64,000 bases of DNA from Mytilus galloprovincialis (Eukaryota; Mollusca; Bivalvia; Mytilida; Mytilidae): contig NC_134847.1 of assembly GCF_965363235.1 (NCBI RefSeq), forward strand, positions 50,778,805 through 50,842,804. The letters are read 5' to 3'. The position numbers were made by a program, and so were the translations under genes. A model generated the notes under the pieces. The model did no database searches, was not told the origin of the DNA, and saw nothing but the letters and a program-made list of their open reading frames with translations. This document shows positions 11,401 through 21,700 of the stretch, piece after piece. The first letter of the stretch is position 1. Each line of letters opens with the position of its first letter.

Positions 11401-13693
11401 ATATTTGCCTATAATCTTGGCCTATCATTTATCCATTCGTTTGATGTGTTTGAGCTTTTGATTTTGCCATTTGATTAGGGACTTTCCGTTTTGAATTTTC
11501 CTCGGAGTTCAGTACTTTTGTGATTTTACTTTTTTATTTTTTTTAGTTATGAAAAGCCATTAACGTAAACGTTCTCTGAGAGACTTTAAAAAAAATGCCT
11601 ATCAACAATATTAATTAGTTTATCTGTTAATCATTTTGTTAGGTATTTTTTTTAATGTTCTCTATTGTTTGTTTGAACAGGAACATCATTTAACACCGCA
11701 AGCATTGTTATCGTCAGCTGTGTGGGCGTGGTGACTTTATTCTTACTGTCAGCAATGGTGAAGAGACAAGTAGATTTCTTAATGACCACAAGACATGTAC
11801 GTATTTTATATATACAATTATAAATAACATTTATTAGTGTTTTATTATTTAACGTGTTTTCAATCGAATCAAATGACTCATATAGCACATAGATGTGGTC
11901 ATAAAATAAATAGGGAAGAATACATTCAATAATAAAACTATAAGGCATGCATTGCTATATTACTAAGCAAATAATAGAGGATGAACTACGATGTTAAAAA
12001 AACTCATCAAAGATACCCGGCTTATGATTTTGAACGCCAGTAGAATTCGAAAGTAAAATTCTTACAATTAAAAACCAATTGTTCAGAGAACCATTGATGG
12101 TCTTTCCACCAGTAAGGATCTTTTTTATATGAAAATATTAAAATTCGGTTTTAAACGTCAATTTTAGCGTCAAATGACAGCTTATTGGACGCTGATTCCA
12201 AAAATATATGGTTTCTATACAAAAAGATATACATAAGGGAGATCATTTTTTACTTCCGGTTTAAAAGATGTTATTTCCGGTATGTTTTGATAGTTTACTT
12301 GACACTGATTCCAAAAATAGATGGTTCTATATACTTTTACATTAAATTAGTACAAAAAATTGCTACTTCCGGTTTACAAAAGGTCACTTCCGGTTGGCTT
12401 TTTCAAGGTCACATTGCTTGCAACCTTTTGCCAAAAGTCCCATAGCTTTATCATGTATATATAAGAGGAAAAAGCAAAGGTCAAAATCTAGAACGTTAAA
12501 TTTACCTATGACCTTGAGCTCAATTTCAAGGTCATCAACCAAGGACCTCAAATCAAAAGACTCTAGGCCTCTACTTTATATTGTTAATGAGTTATATTAC
12601 CATACAACTAATATTAGATATAAAAGGGGGCAAAACTCACATTAAATGTTACGTAACCTTTTAAGTAAAATTTACATGTAACGACATCTCGCAACTAACA
12701 ATTGTGTGAAAATATTTTGTCGATATCTTGTATGATTTCTGAAAATAAGAGATAACAAGCCAAAATCAAAAATTTGACCATGACCTTGACCTTTGACCTT
12801 GACCTCATTTTCATACTTTTTGAGCAAGGGCCTCAAATCAAAAGACCCTAGGCCTCTATCACTTATGGTTTTCCAGTTACAAATTTATTTCACTTATTTC
12901 AATACAAAAGGGGAAATTACTCTCATATGGGGTCTTCGTAAAGCTTCGGTCAAAATAAAACGTAACATCCTGAGGATATAACGAGCAATTTGGAAAAATA
13001 AATTTGTCGCTTTCTTTTACGGTTGCGGAGGAGATCTGATAACAAGAAAAACAGTGTTTGGGGAGATAACTCTTACAAAGAAAAGTGTTCGGTTAAACAG
13101 GGTGAGTTTCAAAAGCGTATAGACTGTATGATCTCATATACAAAAAAACTAAGCGACATTTTTTGAAACATTTTTACACCCCAAGAATAAAATTAGGCGG
13201 AAGAAAAAAAAAATAATCAGAACAAAATCAATAGGTCTTTCCACACGAAAGGTGGAAAGACCTAAATATACAAACATTTCAGTGACAAAAAACAGATTTG
13301 CACGATATCAAGGAAATTCAATACGATTTTTTATTGACGAATAAACAGTAACATTTACATTTTCTTCAGATATTTTTTTTCTTTTAATAGGCTTAAATGT
13401 ACATATGAATAATTAATGAAACAGTAAAATTGATTTATTTTTCTGCATGAATATTTTCAAGGAACATTCATCCAAGATTTTTGTAAGACTTGTCCTAAAA
13501 CAAGAAAACGTGTTGCTAAAAATAGTTTTTTTTTAAATTATTTTAGAAGAGTGTGACAGCAAAAGAACTAAAGGACATACTTATTGACGAAGCAGAAGGT
13601 TTTTTCGTTATATCTGAGGACGATTTATTCAAAGAACAGTACAATAATGTGCCCCCTAGAAGCCATGTGTCTTGCTTTGTGGTTACCAATTGA
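2485..13693 (+). CDS. Leucine-rich-repeat single-pass membrane protein (3' part of gene)
   Basis: Six coding exons: 2485-2556, 6049-6120, 6989-7134, 10977-11153, 11681-11796 and 13547-13693 (stop TGA). The first two are exactly 72 bases with phase 2 at both ends, the usual architecture of LRR exons, and encode 'LDDNLISTL..DVF' and 'SLNRNPILHLAFNLP'. The third (acceptor after 'ctgtatctttaag') encodes an LRRCT-like cap with C-x-C, a Trp-containing stretch, C-x-x-G-P and a final Cys. The fourth is a Ser/Thr/Asn-rich stalk. The fifth is a transmembrane helix (core 'IVIVSCVGVVTLFLLSAM') followed by basic residues. The sixth is a 48-residue acidic cytoplasmic tail with no TIR or other recognised domain. 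Junction phases 2-2-1-1-0 all match. About 243 residues are visible. The signal peptide, LRRNT and more repeats should lie upstream, outside the window or unrecognised. A surface adhesion or recognition receptor is inferred; no ortholog is named. Confidence 0.72.
2557..4973. other. LRR-gene intron, no recognised exon
   Basis: AT-rich intron. About 3480-3620 resembles the 3' end of the reverse-transcriptase repeat also seen at 17765-18085. A run of 'gtaatc'/'gattac' words at about 4650-4790 is an old MITE-like patch. No further 72-base LRR exon was identified, but I could not search exhaustively. Confidence 0.35.
4974..5537. mobile_element. MITE with imperfect terminal inverted repeats (copy 1)
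   Basis: A 564-bp unit flanked by TA (4972-4973 and 5538-5539). The ends are imperfect inverted repeats of about 33 bases ('ggttcagtaagacccctttt' against the complement of the right end), and a large internal palindrome carries 'aaagtggccgcat' and its inverse. A second copy lies at 50157-50721, also flanked by TA. TA flanks in both copies suggest a Tc1/mariner-type non-autonomous element. The 66-residue minus frame inside is not a gene. Confidence 0.7.
7291..7392. repeat. Foldback element with adjacent 39-bp direct repeat
   Basis: The arms 'ttcaatatcacac' ... 'accaatataatc' are repeated inverted as 'gattatattggt' ... 'gtgtgatattgaa', around a centre near 7340. Just downstream, 'ttgcaaccatgactgatatc' occurs twice in direct orientation within 39-bp units at 7489-7527 and 7548-7586. 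Confidence 0.7.
8123..8330 (-). mobile_element. Retroelement fragment (reverse-transcriptase C-terminal region)
   Basis: The minus strand encodes a piece with 'KLLKQGYEEVK' and 'FYRHHQNLV'. This matches the pattern 'LL.QGY....L ... FYGRHH.LV..Y' seen at 21079-21189 and 38917-39240 in this window. It is a short old fragment inside the LRR-gene intron. The class of the parent element is not settled from sequence alone. Confidence 0.5.
8400..10976. other. LRR-gene intron, gene-less
   Basis: AT-rich intron without recognised exons. About 9580-9650 is a fragment of the common repeat that contains 'gggactttccgttttgaatt' (best copy 37189-37400). A 98-codon open frame at 9035-9331 matches nothing I recognise. 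Confidence 0.35.
11440..11535 (+). repeat. Fragment of common 'gactttccgttttgaat' repeat
   Basis: Contains 'cattcgtttgatgtgtttga', 'gattttgccatttgatta' and 'gggactttccgttttgaatt', the 3' half of the repeat complete at 37189-37400. Other copies: 32310-32520 (+), 22735-22835 (-), 25245-25395 (-). Confidence 0.65.
12099..13264. mobile_element. Helitron-like (HINE/pearl-type) element with terminal hairpin
   Basis: The left end 'ggtctttccacc' (12099-12110) is complementary to the right end, itself a hairpin (13233-13264, 'aggtctttcc'...'ggaaagacct'). Inside are diverged repeats: 'ctgattccaaaaata' blocks, 'acttccggtt' three times, and two copies of a 'cctcaaatcaaaagac(t/c)ctagg' unit at about 12545 and 12833. 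A subterminal inverted repeat plus a 3' palindrome is the arrangement described for Helentron-associated elements; the assignment is inference. Related terminal hairpins recur at 29713-29860. Confidence 0.55.
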
Positions 13694-14214
13694 TGTCTAT
13701 TGATTTCAGTCTAAATGAAAAACACTCTTGAACATAGATAAAAGATAGTTATCCGAACAAGTATGGGCATAATAGTGTATTCTTGTATAGTTTTGAGTTA
13801 CATGTGTGGTATATTTGGATTTGAGATGCCTATATGAACACTACATTGTTTTGTGGGGTTTTTTTTTAGACAGTTTGTTAAGCAAATTATTCGAATTACC
13901 TGCCATATTTATACAATATGTGTTTTCAAGTTATCTAAAGCTTATCTCACTGATTAAAAAGTGTTTGACGTTAAGCACGATATTGCGTCTTAAATGGTAA
14001 CGTCAATTTCTTACGTTTTACGTCGATTAATGATTATTTGGGATACGTTTTTTATTTCGCTTGTAATTTTTGTTTTGCATATCAATATGGATACTTCTTA
14101 ATGATTAGTTGTACTGAATATGCATGAAATATTTCCCACTGAAAGTAATGTAAGCAACAAACAACAAAATGTATCGTATTTGGGTAATGCATAAATCTAT
14201 ATGAAATGAGAAGA

Positions 14215-14290
14215 TATAAAACGTATGATAGTTGGCAATGAGACAACTCTCTACCAGAGACAAATCGACATAAAACGTCATAAAATGCAA
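14215..14290 (-). repeat. SINE-like mussel repeat fragment
   Basis: Contains 'ttggcaatgagacaactctc' and 'accagagac', the inverse of the unit at 360-715. The overlapping minus-strand open frames are repeat-derived. Confidence 0.6.
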
Positions 14291-14930
14291 TGTTTCCCCA
14301 TTTAGATCCGAAAAGAAGGAAGATATATATATACATCTTGCAAGACATTTGCCGGAAGCCGTTGCATTTTTATATAAAGTGTGATATGGTCTATGTATGA
14401 ACTTTTGTGAGCATAATTTTCACAAACGAAATATCATATAATCTTATATTTTAAAACCTATAAATTTTGATAACTTAACATTTTCCAAAATCTAACCATA
14501 ATAACCACTATTTTTTTTTTACCAAAAAAATAGCGTTGATCGTCACAGGAACGCATATTCAGTAATATTGTAATACTTTATATATAAAGCATATCATTCA
14601 TTCGAATTTTCGTGGATATAACACTGTTTTGAAGAACACAAACACCCCTGCTAAAGTTATTATGCGTATAGTCTTTTATGTCTGACATGCATATTTTTTA
14701 CGCTTTGTCAATATGTTGTCCTTGTTTTAGACTATAGTAAAGTATGATAAAGCATTTTGCACTTTTTTTCGAAATAGTATTTACCTGTCTAGTCTATGGA
14801 TATAAGTTTTATATATCTTAACTGTTATGATTTTATAGAAAAGCTGTTTATTAGTGTGGACTTGTTGAATACATAGTATTCACGCAATAACGTGCGTAAC
14901 GTATTTGGCTTTATAAATATTTTGATATGA

Positions 14931-14974
14931 GCGTCACTGATGAGTCTTATGTAGACGAAACGCGCGTCTGGCGT
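14931..14974 (+). ncRNA. Candidate type I hammerhead ribozyme
   Basis: Parts in order: stem I 5' strand GCGTCA (14931-14936); core CTGATGA (14937-14943); stem II GTCT/AGAC with a five-base loop (14944-14956); core GAAA (14957-14960); a minimal stem III closed by A-C/G-T around GCGC; cleavage triplet GTC (14966-14968); stem I 3' strand TGGCGT (14969-14974), pairing with GCGTCA by Watson-Crick and G-U pairs. All strictly conserved hammerhead positions appear present. A short stem III is characteristic of animal retrozyme-type ribozymes. The surrounding unit is a single, truncated one. Confidence 0.72.
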
Positions 14975-15229
14975 ACTAAATTATAATCCGAGTACCTTTG
15001 ATAACTATTTGCATTGTTCTATTTTGCAGAGATTATGTCGATTATTTTATGACAGTCTTTGTTTGATAATGCGTGGATGATATGTTTTTTAATTTATAAT
15101 AGACTATGTTAAACGTTGGAAAATAATCGTTTAACATCATCTTGATATGGATTATCCAACAGTGGATAGACAGATTAAATAGAAGAAGAACAACATTTGA
15201 CGTTTCTTAAATTTATTTTGATAGATATC

Positions 15230-15845
15230 TCTTCCGGTCAATCTAAGCTTAAACTAAAAATACATACAATTCTCATAACTTTAGAGACGTATCAGAAGGG
15301 ATCCGGAATTTGTCAAACGAAAGATTTTATAAATTTCAAAGAAGATTTAATATATTAATTGATGTATAACAAACTTTAACTCCAGACTGCATTTACTTGT
15401 TAAAAATGTAAAAAAAAAGAAGTCAAAATTTATCAGGTAAATACGACAAAAAAAAACTTAGCCTCTGTCATAATAAACTTCTGTCCAGATTTTCTAAAAT
15501 GCCAGGTAGGTTTGACAAAGTCATTGATGACAGAAAAACTTTAACCTCAGACTTAATCTGAATGTTAACTGTAAAAAAACTAAGTCCATTTATCAATAAA
15601 AAACTGAAAAATGAAAATAAATATTTTCGAAATTTTGCTCAGGATAATGTATTTAAGTCATAAACAAGCTTCTGTCCAAATTTCCTCCCCTAAAATTCCA
15701 TGAAGGTTTGACAAAGTTGTCGATGTCTTAAAAAGTTTTAACCACAGACTGAACCTAATTGTTGACGCCTCATACGCCGACGACGGAATCTAGGAGCACT
15801 ATGTCTCGCTTTCGCGATATAAATGTCACAGGCTCCACAAAAACA
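15230..15845 (+). mobile_element. Helitron-like element with ~180-bp core repeats
   Basis: Two to three diverged core units share 'aacttctgtccagattt', 'ggtttgacaaagt' and 'ctttaacc.cagactgaa' (about 15471-15570 and 15657-15755). They are followed by a GC-richer segment ('cgccgacgacgga') and a terminal hairpin around 'gctttcgcgat' ending in 'gctccacaaaaa'. This core/end layout recurs at 52525-53625 and 54300-57283. Confidence 0.6.
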
Positions 15846-16207
15846 CAAAGTATATGTTGGGAAACATGTGACGAAATTAACCAATGAGAAACAAGAAAAA
15901 TCAAACCATATATAATATATTTCTCTTATTCATACCCGATTACCCTTTTTTGACCTGTTGAATATTTTTATTAAATCAACGTGTGGTTCGTTTGATCTCA
16001 GTTTGTCATTGGTTAAAATTTGATTATGACGTCTTGTTTTCCTCTATATTTCATTTTGTGACGTCACGAAAAAAGGCGACCATGCCTAATGACGTCGCAT
16101 TGAAAGAACACATCTCTGCAGATCATCCGAAAAGATGATAAACATTGTCTGTATATCGGCTAAAAATCATTAGAGAAACAGATTCCACTACCAAATCTCG
16201 GGCAATA

Positions 16208-16312
16208 CGATATTTATCAACTCTCGACAGTTAAATTAAAAATATTTAAAACGTTCGGCGAGCCTTGCGCTTTCAATAAGAAAATTTAACTGCCTCGAGT
16301 TGATAAATATCG
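16208..16312. repeat. Foldback element
   Basis: Arms of about 30 bases ('cgatatttatcaactctcga' and its imperfect complement 'ctcgagttgataaatatcg') enclose a GC-richer loop. A short non-autonomous hairpin element. Confidence 0.7.
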
Positions 16313-17160
16313 AATCACACTTGATGCCGTGGTAGAATCTTTATATATTTAGTCAATTGTTACTTAACGTACAACTGCTTTTCTTTCTTAAAAACGTTTA
16401 TCCATGTACATGATTGAGTTTCTTAGGAAACATTAAAGTTAAAACATCGGAAAATTGGAATCCTTTCCTTATCGATTGTTCTTCCTTGATCATCTTTCAA
16501 TCAACAGATTAATTAAATTTTGCCAAACGGAAAACTTTTCTTTCTTCATTTGTCAAATATCTCGAACTGATCCACATTGTATGTTTAAAAATTAATTTAA
16601 CATATATTCGTCATCATAGTATTGTTTATATTGCAGTATGATTATGGTTGAATATCCATCATGACATTTAAAGATGTAGATGATAAAGTGAATATATTTT
16701 TGGATATTTTTCAGTATTGATCTGTAAAAGAAGAAAAAAAGTGTCTTTCCCAATAGCGAATGCCATATTGTCGATTCGCATGTCGGTGCTATATGCACGT
16801 TAACCAAATAGTTGCAAAAGGTATCGCTCCATTTGCAGTTCATGCAATTTCCTCTGGGGTTTTTGTCACGATAATATGTTCTATATTGATTTTTTAGATT
16901 TAAATGTCCATCGGTCAAGTAACGTTGCATGTAATATAACATTGAATTATATATCATGTTTGATCTTATTTTTCTACATTACTTATACAAGAATTTGATC
17001 ATTGGACCAAGGATATTTTCTATCTTGTCAATTGGTTTATTTATTAGTTGACTTTGAACTAGACTTCAATAACTGCAAGTACACCATAACCTCGGAACTT
17101 TGTAGTTTTTGTTTTTTATGGTAATTATTTGTGCTTCGTGTCCATCTGATGTTTACAGTT

Positions 17161-17610
17161 GGTCCGAGTACACAGTTATTTCGTAGTGCATTTCTTTTAG
17201 ACAATAATGAAAATTAAAAAAATCCCACCTGCGCTTTCTCAATAATATTTTTACAGTGTGTTGTACTACTTTTGGGACAAATTATATCAAAATTATAGAA
17301 AACTTCATCAGCTCTAACTCAAAATATGGACAATTTTGTGTTAAGGGGGTCTTGAAATCTTTTGACAGCTTCCGAAGTGCTAATTTTTTACCCTTTTCAG
17401 CTGGACCTAATCACTACTTTACATTAATATTTATGACCCAATTTTTTTTTACAGTGTCATTTCACCCCCAACTTGCTATATGAGGCATAAAACATGGAGA
17501 AATAAATTTGGAAGGGGTATTACAAAAATTGGCAAGTAACACACTGTCCACACTAAGGACTATATTCGTGGACAACGAAAATCAAAGGACGATAACTGTG
17601 TACTCGGACC
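17161..17610. mobile_element. MITE with 19-bp TIRs and AGTT target duplication
   Basis: Perfect terminal inverted repeats GGTCCGAGTACACAGTTAT at 17161-17179 and 17592-17610. The element is 450 bp and flanked by the same four bases AGTT (17157-17160 and 17611-17614), read as a target-site duplication. It has no transposase; the 75-codon open frame inside is incidental. A 4-bp duplication is known for Chapaev-type elements among others, so the superfamily is open. Confidence 0.82.
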
Positions 17611-17764
17611 AGTTGGGTTTTATGTTAAAGTTGTGCTATTTCATCATTTTCGCATGTTAGAGTAGAATAGAGCAAAAATGTTCAGCACTGCCACATTCTA
17701 AATATTCCTTCCCAAAGAAACTTCTGTTCAGTGGTTGTCATTAGTTGCTGACGATGTTATTTAT

Positions 17765-18085
17765 TTTTCGTCCATTGTTTTCAATAAAGAGAGGCCAAAG
17801 ATACCAAAGGGACATTCAAACATATCAGTCAAAAATAAACTGACAAAACCATGGCTAATAAAAAGGACATAAACAACAATACAAGTAAAGACTGAGCAAC
17901 ACGAACCACACCAAAAACTGGGGTGATCACAGGTGCTCCGAAAGGGTAATAAGATATCACATGTAGCACCCGTTAAATTGCTGAAAAGTCTAATTCGGTA
18001 GGTCACATTCGGGGATAGGGTACGGGATTGTAGTTACGACGATTGGAACATACCCGTTGTCATCTGTGAAACAGACATTCCATAA
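17765..18085 (-). mobile_element. Retroelement 3'-end fragment
   Basis: Inverse of the unit at 21079-21505: it contains the complements of 'tttggtatctttcgtcc', 'acccctagtttttggtg' and 'ttacgtcgtaactacaatcc'. It lies just downstream of the FAM151-like gene, in the gene's own orientation. Confidence 0.65.
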
Positions 18086-18272
18086 CGGTCAATTAATTAG
18101 TGATGGCGTGAGTTGCAACTCTCTATCCAGGCAATCATGATAGGAAAACAATTTAGCGCGTAAAGAATTACATTTTTTCTTTAGAACACACTGAATTTTC
18201 ACATTTGGTACATTCTAGGTAACTAGCGTATTTTTATATCCTGTGAAAACAAAACAACAAGATATAAAATAT

Positions 18273-18372
18273 TGATTGCCGATGAGAACACTATCCAACA
18301 GATTTTAAACTGAAGCGGATTTATGTAATATACTAGGTAACCGAACGGCCTTCAAAAATGAACAAAGCTCAT
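18273..18372 (+). repeat. SINE-like repeat remnant
   Basis: Contains 'attgccgatgagaacactat' and 'accgaacggccttcaaaaat', worn forms of the mussel SINE-like repeat, followed by unremarkable AT-rich sequence up to the FAM151-like stop codon. Confidence 0.45.
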
Positions 18373-18705
18373 AGTCATCTGGAAAAGGCCCTCACATGAC
18401 AAAATCGAAAACAATTTAGATGAAAAAAATGGCATGATTTATGAAATTCTCTGTAACTGACATTATTAAGATGCTTGCTTTCCTGATTGACTTTATACTG
18501 GAACTTCTTAGGAAGACAGAAAAGAAGTTAGCAGTATCCTTTAACTTCGGATAAAGCTATTTAATAAAAAGTAATATTATGTTTACTTCGAAATAATCTG
18601 CTGATATCATGTTACTTTAAACATTAATTTCAATTTTTCAACTATAATTGTACATTAGGAAGGCTACCACTCTTTTTGTGGGCAACACGCTTGAAAGCAG
18701 ACATA

Positions 18706-21700
18706 TCAAATAAAAGAGGGTCTTAATTCTCTTGGAAGATCAAAGTATACACGCGACGCTTCAAGTTTTCTACGTGCAAAGTCCATATCGGCTTTCGTTA
18801 CATTATCATTGTGTGCTGTCCAAACCGTTAAAGTGTAACCTCTGGACTTCTCAAGTAACCATTCAAATGAATCTAAAGAGTCAATCAGCTGCTCCGCCCT
18901 AACAGGGAAAGTGATTGGCTGTTGTAAATCTTTTACAATATTGTGCATTTCCTGTACCATTTCCATTGTATAGTTTAGGCTGTTATTATCTCCCTTACTT
19001 TTAGTTGTCCAACCTAGAGATAGAACAACATTTGGAAATTCCTCAATTGCCTCCAAAAACGCGTTTGCGGGAATTCGAGGATCTATGCCATCCGGACCTT
19101 TAAGTATATCAGCATTTGCCCATACCGGACCTTTGATTCTGGAACTCTTCCTTGACACAATCTGTAATGCTGGTTTAACTGCGTCTATACTTTTAAGATC
19201 AAGTTTCATGCCTTTATCGACCTATAAAACATCTTAAATATTCATTACACGATATTGCTAGCCTTAAGAACATATTGCATGAATAATTATATTTTTTTCT
19301 GAAAGTATTACTTTAAATATTCTTTTTATGAAATGCAAAACACGTATGAGTAATTATCGTTTTCATTTATTTCACTATTATAGGTTATTAGAGTTTTATA
19401 TTCTGCAACATAGAAGTAAATGGCATCCAACCAGACACAAACGTACTCTGTTTTATTAATTCGTGTTGCAACATTCTGTTATTTCATTTTATCCCTGGAG
19501 AGACCTATAGGGCTTGCCTTAATTTGATTTTTTCCTCATCCGGCACTTTATTTCATCTACTTTTTTATAATTTTCAGAAAACTGATTATATATTTGGTAA
19601 AGGACATCGATCTTTTCAGTTATTGCACTTTAAAATTAAACCGTATTTGACCGAACTTTTTATATCGGTAAAGTTATCTTCGAACACGGGGATTCTTGTT
19701 ATTGCTATTTTCGTAACCGTTAAGGCAATCGACAAATTAATTTTTACGAATTGCTCTCTATATCAACATGATCTTCTGTTCAATTTTAATCAAATGCACT
19801 TTTTGTATTTGACATAAGTTATACACAAATGTAACTCTACGACATGAACCGTTAGTTTAAGAAACTGCGGTATTATGATTTAATGTCCTTGGTCCATCAA
19901 AGTTTTTGAAATTCTGATGTCCGATAATTGCGTCAATATCAATTTTGCTGCATTGTGACACGAAGACACAATTTGTGGTACATAAGTTTTTCTAATTATG
20001 CGCCTTAAGGATGTTTGCTAGGTCCAGATTTTTTTTATGTTTTGTCAGGTTTTCGGAATCCAAATGTAGAATTAATAATAAATATGATAAAATCCTTCTT
20101 ATTTGTTCATAGTATTTTTGTGATTTTACTTTTTATATCTCGAAAACAAGCTCAATTATTTCTTCGATTTTACTTTCATTATCTATTATATACTATAAAT
20201 GAATGAGTCTTTGAAAAAGATTATTTGTTTAAACTTAATGGCCAGAATACCTTAATAATTTCGTCGATCCATTGTTCGAACGTAATGTTGTTGTTATCTC
20301 CGACAGTATGTGCCATTATGGGAATGTTTGTTTGGTTAGCTGTATCTTGTCCTAGTAACATGATGTCACCTTCTATCATCATCACATCACCTACAACAGT
20401 TTATACAAATTTTGAGTTATTAATAAAAAGTATAAAGATATCAAAATAGAATTTTAGCTATGACGGAAACATACTATCATTTGCGAACAAACATCCGCCA
20501 TGTGGCTTTTCTGAAAATAAACCAACAAAAAAACAACAATCAAAATAACTAGTAAGTTTAGTAAAGCGAAACAATATAAATGTACGAATTAAGTAGGTAG
20601 ACCTAGGTTAAAGGAAACAACTCTTAAAATCATCAGTATGTTTTGTGTCAACCATTTTCATAGATATGTCCTAAACTCCTAGGTTACATACCTAAATTTC
20701 AATCTGTTTCAGGTAAATGCTCAATATAAATTGATGAAACTTGACTTTTACAAACGTATATAACTGATTTAAAGAGTTATCTCCCTGAACCAAGGTTTAC
20801 TCCCTTAAAGTTGTCAATGATGGTTAATTGTAACAGGTTAAAGTTCGACACGACGGGTGCCACATGTGGAGCAGGATCTGCTTACCCTTCCGGAGCACCT
20901 GAGATCACCCCTAGTTTTTGGTGGGGTTCGTGTTGTTTATTCTTTAGTTTTCTATGTTGTGTCTTCCTCAACAGAAGTAAATCAAACGCTGTACAATTGA
21001 CTCTCAATGAATTTGAGGAGATTACGAGTTTCACACTTGGGTTGGTGTCTAAAATCCATTTTATACCCTTCCATGATGGTGAAGTTGAAATCATCCCTTC
21101 GTAAATTTTACGGACGCCATCACAAGTTGGTTGACCATTATGGAATAACCGTTTCACAAATGATATCGGATATGTTTCTTACGTCGTAACTACAATCCCC
21201 TTCCCTTTCATGAATGTGACCTACCGAATAAGACTATTTACCGGATTTGTAATCACATAAGCAACACGACGGGTGCCACATGTGGAGCAGGATCTGCTTA
21301 CCCTTCCGGAGCACCTGAGATCACCCCTAGTTTTTGGTGGGATTCGTGTTGTTTATTCTTTAGGTTTCTATGTTGTGTCATGTGTACTATTGTTTTTCTG
21401 TTTGTCTTTTTCATTTTTAGCCATGTCGTTGTCAGTTTGTTTTAGATTTATGAGTTTGACTGTCCCTTTGGTATCTTTCGTCCCTCTTTTAAATAATTTT
21501 ACAGGCTCATAATTCCGGCGATACACTGCTCGGTTTTCTTTTTATGACGCACCTTATTTTTGTGTATTTAAGACACCTTATTGTCGTGTAGAGTTATTAT
21601 TTCAGGTGTTATTAATAAACTCCAAGGTGTTCACGAGCGGAAATTGTTTGTTATGGACGATCGACAATTGTTACATTAGGCATATTAAGCAATTTATATG

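Noticed and set aside
16592-16957. 121-codon minus-strand open frame with several Cys residues
   Set aside because: Longest unexplained frame in this stretch, but no motif is recognisable, it has low-complexity F/Y/I runs, and it lies next to a foldback. Left unannotated; a homology search could overturn this.
17256-17483. 75-codon plus-strand open frame
   Set aside because: It lies wholly inside the 450-bp MITE, which has no transposase.
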